64,000 nucleotides of DNA from assembly GCA_947085765.1 (NCBI GenBank), contig CAMTXZ010000031.1, positions 1-64,000 of the forward strand, given 5' to 3'. The DNA is from JAKFXL01 sp947085765 (GTDB taxonomy: Bacteria; Pseudomonadota; Gammaproteobacteria; Tenderiales; Tenderiaceae). A program made the translations under genes and the position numbers. The notes beneath the pieces were generated by a model. It was not told the origin of the DNA. It saw nothing but the letters and a program-made list of their open reading frames with translations, and searched no databases. Of the stretch, positions 57,991 through 64,000 are shown piece after piece; positions within the stretch are counted from its first letter, which is position 1; each line of letters opens with the position of its first letter.

Positions 57991-60792
57991 ATGCAGACAG
58001 AACAGACAACCCGCCATACCCCCCAACCACGCCCGGACAACAGCGCACAGCTCTGCCATTGCGAGGTGATTCGCCGCAACGGCACACTCACCCATTTTAA
58101 TGCCGACAAAATCAGCATCGCCCTCAGCCGTGCCTTTCTTGCCGTTGAAGGCCCGCAGGGCGAAGGGTCACGGCGCATCCATGAGATTGTCGAACAGCTC
58201 AGCGACGAGATTGTTGCCGCGCTATTTCGCCGTCTGCCACACGGCGGCACACTGCACATCGAGGCGATTCAGGATCAGGTCGAACTGGCGCTGATGCGTA
58301 ACGGCCACCACAAGATCGCCCGCGCTTACGTGCTCTACCGCGAGGAGCACGCCCGCCAGCGCGCCACGCAACAGCCCCCCGCGCAAGCGGCCCCCCTGCC
58401 TAACATCATTGGTAGCGACGGCAGCCGCGCCCCTCTCAACTTGGCACGACTCACCACGCTGATTGACGAGGCGTGCAGCGGCCTGGCCGATATCTCCAGC
58501 GAGCCGATTCTGCAGGCGACCCTGCACAACCTCTTTGATGGCATCACGGAAAAAGAGCTGGCGCAGGTGCTGGTGATGAGTGGCCGCAGCCTGATCGAAC
58601 AGGAGCCAAACTACACCTTTGCCGCCGCCCGGCTACTGCTCGACAGCCTGCGTCAGGAGGCGTTGAGCTTTCTTGCCGGCCACGCCGAGCGCGCCACCCA
58701 GGCTGAGATGACCAACCGCTACGCCGACTACTTCAGCAGCTACATCCACCGTGCCGCCGAACTGGAGCTGCTCGACAAGAGCCTGACCCGTTACGACCTG
58801 AAACGGTTAGGTGCGGCGCTACAGCCGGAGCGTGACCAGCAGTTCACCTATCTGGGACTGCAAACCCTTTATGACCGCTACTTTATTCACGCCGGCATCC
58901 ACGGCAACAATAGCCGTTTTGAACTGCCACAAGCCTTTTTCATGCGGGTTGCCATGGGGCTGGCGATCAACGAAATCGACCGTGAGGCGCGGGCCATTGA
59001 GTTCTATGAGCTGCTCTCCTCGTTTGATTTCATCTGCTCAACCCCCACGCTGTTCAACTCGGGCACCCTGCGCCCGCAGCTCTCCTCCTGCTATCTCACC
59101 CACGTGCCCGACGACCTGGATGGCATCTACAGCGCCATCAAAGATAACGCCCTGCTCTCAAAATTTGCCGGCGGCCTGGGCAATGACTGGAGCGCCGTGC
59201 GCGGTCTGGGCGCCGCCATCAAGGGGACCAACGGCACCTCGCAAGGGGTGGTGCCGTTTCTCAAGGTGGCCAACGACACCGCCGTGGCGGTCAACCAGGG
59301 TGGCAAACGTAAAGGGGCCGTCTGTGCCTACCTGGAGACGTGGCACATCGACATTGAGGAGTTTCTGGATCTGCGTAAAAACACCGGTGACGAACGGCGA
59401 CGCACCCACGACATGAATACCGCCAACTGGATTCCTGACCTGTTTATGGAACGTGTCGGCGACGAAGCGCAGTGGACTCTCTTCTCCCCCGACGAGACCC
59501 CCGATCTGCATGACCTCTATGGCCAGCCATTCAAAAAACGCTACGAAGAGTACGAGGCCAAGGCCGACCGGGGCGAGATGAAGATCTGGAAACGACTGCC
59601 CGCCCTGGCGCTGTGGCGCAAGCTGCTCGGCCAACTGTTTGAGACCGGCCACCCCTGGATCACCTTCAAAGATAGCTGCAACCTGCGCTATACCAATCAA
59701 CACGCCGGGGTGGTGCACTCATCCAACCTCTGTACCGAGATCACGTTGCATACCAATAACAACGAGATTGCGGTCTGCAACCTCGGCTCCATCAACCTTG
59801 CCACCCATACCGGCGAGCATGGCATCGACCGCGAAAAGCTCGAACAGACCATCGACATCGCCATGCGTATGCTCGACAACGTCATCGACTACAACTACTA
59901 CTCCGTACCCCAAGCACGCAACTCCAACCTGCGCCACCGCCCGGTGGGGCTGGGGCTGATGGGGTTTCAGGATGCCCTTTATATACAGAACATCCCCTAC
60001 GCCTCAGAGGCGGCCATCGAGTTTGCCGACCACTCCATGGAGCTGATCGCCTACTACGCCATCCAGGCCTCAACCGATCTGGCGCAGGAGCGTGGCTGTT
60101 ACTCCAGCTTTGCCGGCTCGCTCTGGAGCCGTGGCATCCTGCCGCTCGACTCGATTGAACTACAGGCCGCCGCCCGTGGCGACTCGCTGGAGATGGATCG
60201 CAGCAGCCAGCTCGACTGGCACTCCCTGCGGCAGCGGGTGCAGACCGTTGGCATGCGTAACAGCAACTGTCTCGCCATCGCCCCCACGGCCACCATCGCC
60301 AACATCTGCGGCGTCTCGCAGTCGATTGAACCGGCCTTCCAGAACCTGTTTGTAAAATCCAACCTCTCCGGTGAGTTCACCGTGGTCAACCCCTATCTGG
60401 TCAAGGATCTGAAGGCGCTGGGGCTGTGGGACGAGGTAATGGTCAATGACCTGAAATATTTCGACGGTTCACTCCAGGCCATCGACCGCATTCCCGCCCA
60501 CCTGAAAGAGCGTTACGCCACCGCCTTCGAGATCGACCAGCGCTGGCTGATCGAGGCCGCCTCACGCCGCCAGAAGTGGATCGACCAGTCCCAGTCACTC
60601 AACCTCTACCTGGCGCAAGCCAGCGGCCCCACACTCGACAAGCTCTACAAACTGGCGTGGCGGCGTGGTCTGAAGACCACCTACTACCTGCGCACACTCG
60701 GCGCCACCAAGATGGAGGGCAACAACCGTCAGACAGTGGCCGAACCAGCAGCCTGTTCGATCCTGGACCCCTCCTGCGAGGCGTGCCAGTAA
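57991..60792 (+). CDS. nrdA: Class I ribonucleotide reductase, large subunit
   Basis: 933 aa, long because of two N-terminal ATP-cone regions: a clear one (residues ~10-105, CEVIRRNGTLTHFNADKIS) and a second, more degenerate (~125-225, IIGSDGSRAPLNLARLTTL). The catalytic core has SSCYL and NLCTEI (active-site Cys, Asn, Glu), KTTYYLRT (the Tyr pair of the radical path) and a C-terminal SCEACQ thiol pair. The length and two cones resemble Pseudomonas-type NrdA, where the cones bind dATP/ATP for overall control. GAGGGAA precedes the ATG. Sits behind a B12 riboswitch. Confidence 0.96.
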   Translation: MQTEQTTRHTPQPRPDNSAQLCHCEVIRRNGTLTHFNADKISIALSRAFLAVEGPQGEGSRRIHEIVEQLSDEIVAALFRRLPHGGTLHIEAIQDQVELALMRNGHHKIARAYVLYREEHARQRATQQPPAQAAPLPNIIGSDGSRAPLNLARLTTLIDEACSGLADISSEPILQATLHNLFDGITEKELAQVLVMSGRSLIEQEPNYTFAAARLLLDSLRQEALSFLAGHAERATQAEMTNRYADYFSSYIHRAAELELLDKSLTRYDLKRLGAALQPERDQQFTYLGLQTLYDRYFIHAGIHGNNSRFELPQAFFMRVAMGLAINEIDREARAIEFYELLSSFDFICSTPTLFNSGTLRPQLSSCYLTHVPDDLDGIYSAIKDNALLSKFAGGLGNDWSAVRGLGAAIKGTNGTSQGVVPFLKVANDTAVAVNQGGKRKGAVCAYLETWHIDIEEFLDLRKNTGDERRRTHDMNTANWIPDLFMERVGDEAQWTLFSPDETPDLHDLYGQPFKKRYEEYEAKADRGEMKIWKRLPALALWRKLLGQLFETGHPWITFKDSCNLRYTNQHAGVVHSSNLCTEITLHTNNNEIAVCNLGSINLATHTGEHGIDREKLEQTIDIAMRMLDNVIDYNYYSVPQARNSNLRHRPVGLGLMGFQDALYIQNIPYASEAAIEFADHSMELIAYYAIQASTDLAQERGCYSSFAGSLWSRGILPLDSIELQAAARGDSLEMDRSSQLDWHSLRQRVQTVGMRNSNCLAIAPTATIANICGVSQSIEPAFQNLFVKSNLSGEFTVVNPYLVKDLKALGLWDEVMVNDLKYFDGSLQAIDRIPAHLKERYATAFEIDQRWLIEAASRRQKWIDQSQSLNLYLAQASGPTLDKLYKLAWRRGLKTTYYLRTLGATKMEGNNRQTVAEPAACSILDPSCEACQ

Positions 60793-60885
60793 GACATATC
60801 AGTAGCATTTTATTAACCACCACACGCTGGTCTCTGCCCGGCAGGGCCAGCGTCATCATCCGTATTCATATTTAAGGAGAGCATC

Positions 60886-62013
<1,128 letters not shown>

Positions 62014-62174
62014 CGGGAGAATACCCAGCAAGAATATCGCCAGGCTATTCTCACCATCGACATCCGCTCAAACACAGCAAGATCCGGGTCGCGGATGCGT
62101 GTTTAACTTTTTATATTTAATCGGTACAACACATTTTTGTTGTGCGGAAAATAAACTATGAGAGGTTTCGTACA

Positions 62175-62349
62175 ATGTCTGCACTATCAAACAAGGTTGC
62201 CATTATCACTGGGGCAAGCTCCGGGATCGGTTATGCAACAGCCAAGCTGTTCGCCCGAGAGGGCGCCAACCGCAACTTGACACACTCGTTGAAGAGATCA
62301 TCCATCGGCGCTTCTTGCTGACGGCGGGGTCTCCATCAACCGGACCTAA
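62175..62349 (+). pseudogene. Remnant of a short-chain dehydrogenase gene with internal deletions
   Basis: The ATG at 62175 opens a perfect SDR N-terminus: NKVAIITGASSGIGYATAKL, then FAREGAN. It then falls out of frame; another frame continues with QLDTLVEEII, as after the second SDR strand, and the last bases encode LADGGVSINRT before a TAA, the normal C-terminus. Only 175 bp remain of an expected ~750 bp, so the middle of the gene has been lost, along with the catalytic YxxxK. Confidence 0.82.
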
Positions 62350-62383
62350 ACAGGTACGGTCAATAGATTTATGGAGAATATAG

Positions 62384-63211
62384 ATGTCTGACTATGACCG
62401 CATAGCTGAAGCAATTGGTTTTATCTCCAGCCGGCTAAAGAGCCAACCGACTCTGAATGAAATTGCGGCTCACTTACATCTGAGTCCCTTTCACTTCCAA
62501 CGTCTGTTCTGCCGCTGGGCCGATGTGACCCCCAAAAGATTCCTGCAAGTACTCACGCTGGAGCGTGCCAAGCAACTGCTGAGCGAAGCGAAACCCCTGC
62601 TTGAGGTATCGGACTCCCTGGGGTTGAGCAGCGGTTCGCGGTTGTATGAGCATTTCATTCACCTGGAAGCTGTCACCCCTGGGGAGTACAAAATGGACGG
62701 CGCGGGTTTAACGATTGAATATGCTGTACATGACACCCCCTTTGGAAAAGCGTTTATTGCCACCACTCCCAGGGGTATCTGTAGTTTTACATTTTTGGAG
62801 CATGCGGAGATCGACAGGGATCTAACTGGTTTACACAAAAAGTGGCCCCATGCGATGGTGCGTGAAAACCATCAACGAACACTGGTGGTTATCAAGGCCA
62901 TGTTCGGCGCAGAGAAGCGCTTGAAGCTGCCTCTCTCTTTGCATGTTTCCGGAACCAACTTTCAGATCAGTGTCTGGAAAGCGCTGTTACAGATACCCCC
63001 CGCAACAGTGACAAGTTACTCCCAAGTGGCAGCCGCAATCGGCCATGCAAGCGCTGCAAGAGCAGTGGGGACGGCTATAGGTGCAAACCCCGTCGCGCTG
63101 CTGATACCCTGCCACCGCGTTATTCAACAAAACGGAAAACTGGGCGGCTACCATTGGGGTGAAACCCGGAAACAGGCGATCCATACATGGGAGTCGGCAA
63201 GGTATGAGTAA
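62384..63211 (+). CDS. AraC-type regulator fused to O6-methylguanine-DNA methyltransferase (Ada-like)
   Basis: 275 aa. N-terminal AraC helix-turn-helix pair (TLNEIAAHLHLSPFHFQRLF, then SDSLGLSSGSRLYEHF), C-terminal alkyltransferase with IPCHRVIQ, the acceptor-cysteine motif, and ASAARAVGTAIGANP before it. The N-terminal zinc domain of E. coli Ada (methylphosphotriester sensor, Cys38) is missing, so it cannot sense methylphosphotriesters in that way. It should repair O6-alkylguanine and may regulate its own gene. GGAG lies eight bases before the ATG. Confidence 0.93.
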   Translation: MSDYDRIAEAIGFISSRLKSQPTLNEIAAHLHLSPFHFQRLFCRWADVTPKRFLQVLTLERAKQLLSEAKPLLEVSDSLGLSSGSRLYEHFIHLEAVTPGEYKMDGAGLTIEYAVHDTPFGKAFIATTPRGICSFTFLEHAEIDRDLTGLHKKWPHAMVRENHQRTLVVIKAMFGAEKRLKLPLSLHVSGTNFQISVWKALLQIPPATVTSYSQVAAAIGHASAARAVGTAIGANPVALLIPCHRVIQQNGKLGGYHWGETRKQAIHTWESARYE

Positions 63212-63454
63212 CCGCAGCGTTAGCATCAAGTTTAAGAGGCACGCAGCAAAAGCGGTGTCCCCCAACTTTACATTCAACTTTACATTGAGGTTATAAGAGA
63301 GCCTCTAAACCAATAGCTGAATTCATATGTCAGGTGCAACACCCCAACGGCCTCACATCTACCCTGTCAATCCACTCATACAAACGAGATCAGCGGCCGT
63401 TACAGTCAGCATTACTATTGTTCCAATAGTGTGGAAGGGTGCATTCTCAAAGTC

Positions 63455-64000
63455 ATGGCAGATAACGACAACAGCTACACTCACCAGGATACTTTTGCCT
63501 TTCTCAACCAAGGCGGCTCACTCAAAGAGAAGCTGATTGCCGTGCATAGATCGGTGCAGAAAAACCTGCCCTTCATCGCCCGCATCGCCATCGCCCTCTA
63601 CGATCCCGAGACCAAAGTCCTCAAAACCTACCTGCACAGCAGTGGCGAGGACAATCCACTGGAGCATTACCAAACCCTTATCGATAATGCGCCATCGCTG
63701 AAGGAGATCCTCCACCGCGGTCAGCCACGTGTCATCAACAACATGCTCACCTTTGAGGAGGACAATAAGGAGCACCATCAACGGCTGGGACGCCAGGGGT
63801 ACGCCGCCAGCTACACCCTGCCACTCTTCAATAACGGTCTCTTCTTCGGCTTCATGTTTTTCAACTCGTACGAAAAAGAGGTCTTCACTGAAAAGCATCT
63901 GGAGGAGCTGGACCTGCACGGCCACCTGATTGCGCTGATGGTGATCAATGAACTCAACGCCATCAAGACGCTGAGCGCCGCCGTCAAGACCACCGGCCAT
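63455..64000 (+). CDS. N-terminal part of a GAF-domain sensor, possibly an HD-GYP phosphodiesterase (partial)
   Basis: 182 residues visible, running off the right edge with the frame open. FIARIAIALYDPETKVLKTY, SYTLPLFNNGLFFGFMFFNSY and the following helix form a GAF domain of about 150 residues. The last visible part (LIALMVINELNAIKTLSAAV, KTTGH) resembles the linker that precedes the HD domain in HD-GYP c-di-GMP phosphodiesterases, but the catalytic domain itself is outside the window. The ATG at 63455 has only a distant GGAAGGG. The antisense frame over the same bases is a shadow. Confidence 0.72.
   Translation, partial: MADNDNSYTHQDTFAFLNQGGSLKEKLIAVHRSVQKNLPFIARIAIALYDPETKVLKTYLHSSGEDNPLEHYQTLIDNAPSLKEILHRGQPRVINNMLTFEEDNKEHHQRLGRQGYAASYTLPLFNNGLFFGFMFFNSYEKEVFTEKHLEELDLHGHLIALMVINELNAIKTLSAAVKTTGH

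Overview
The window reads as a chromosomal segment of a free-living, Gram-negative, respiring bacterium, most likely a gammaproteobacterium. The signs are separate AcnA and AcnB aconitases, the minus-strand run ilvB-ilvN-ilvC / pssA / leuA / family-4 UDG / rimI, MetR-controlled metE, outer-membrane proteins, EttA, and dense c-di-GMP signalling. Most of it is GC-rich with long antisense shadow ORFs; about 33.0-35.9 kb is visibly more AT-rich and looks acquired. I saw no rRNA, tRNA, CRISPR array, phage or intact insertion sequence.

Layout. 0-2.8 kb: end of a membrane protein, a CZB-type chemoreceptor with a small coupled ORF, and an SDR enzyme. 2.9-16.4 kb: one tightly packed ion-transport unit of 13 genes: a P-type ATPase, a CPA2 antiporter, mrpE, a tandem Usp, a ferric-reductase-like flavocytochrome, a cytochrome c, then mrpF-mrpG-(mbhD/mrpB fusion)-mrpC-mrpD and two more proton-channel-type subunits. 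16.5-23 kb: acnB, a DUF481 outer-membrane protein and acnA, with two good terminators. 23-25.5 kb: two divergent, paralogous secreted proteins I cannot assign. 25.6-28.7 kb: a GspE/PilB-type ATPase with an MshEN-like N-terminus, divergent from a diguanylate cyclase. 28.9-33 kb: glycerophosphodiesterase, short GlpD-like oxidase and an aldolase/SDR fusion. 33-35.9 kb: an AT-rich defence-like patch (PD-(D/E)XK-like protein with a 309-bp internal tandem duplication, HEPN-motif protein, toxin-antitoxin pair). 36-37.7 kb: ettA.

37.9-41.8 kb (minus strand): a three-gene sensory operon whose first gene, an outer-membrane barrel, is interrupted at a run of nine G/C bases, followed by a small periplasmic-binding-like protein and a PAS-GGDEF-EAL protein. 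42-44 kb: a VWA lipoprotein and a Sco1 protein. 44-51.4 kb (minus strand): branched-chain amino-acid genes with pssA, a UDG and rimI. 51.6-54.3 kb: a MIF-type tautomerase, a dienelactone-hydrolase-like protein lacking its nucleophile, and a pectinacetylesterase-like protein. 54.3-57.6 kb: metE and metR, divergent, with a perfect MetR box between them. 57.6-62 kb: a cobalamin riboswitch followed by class I ribonucleotide reductase nrdA-nrdB. 62-64 kb: remnant of an SDR gene, an Ada-type repair/regulator protein, and the start of a GAF-domain sensor running off the window.

Connections. c-di-GMP recurs: a synthase, a dual-domain protein, a likely c-di-GMP-responsive ATPase and possibly an HD-GYP protein at the right edge. 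Two B12-independent enzymes (MetE and class I RNR) lie next to each other, the latter behind a B12 riboswitch, which suggests the cell also has B12-dependent counterparts elsewhere. The strongest candidates for undescribed biology are the flavocytochrome/cytochrome c pair embedded in the Mrp operon, the possibly phase-variable barrel operon, the secreted paralogue pair, and the AT-rich patch.
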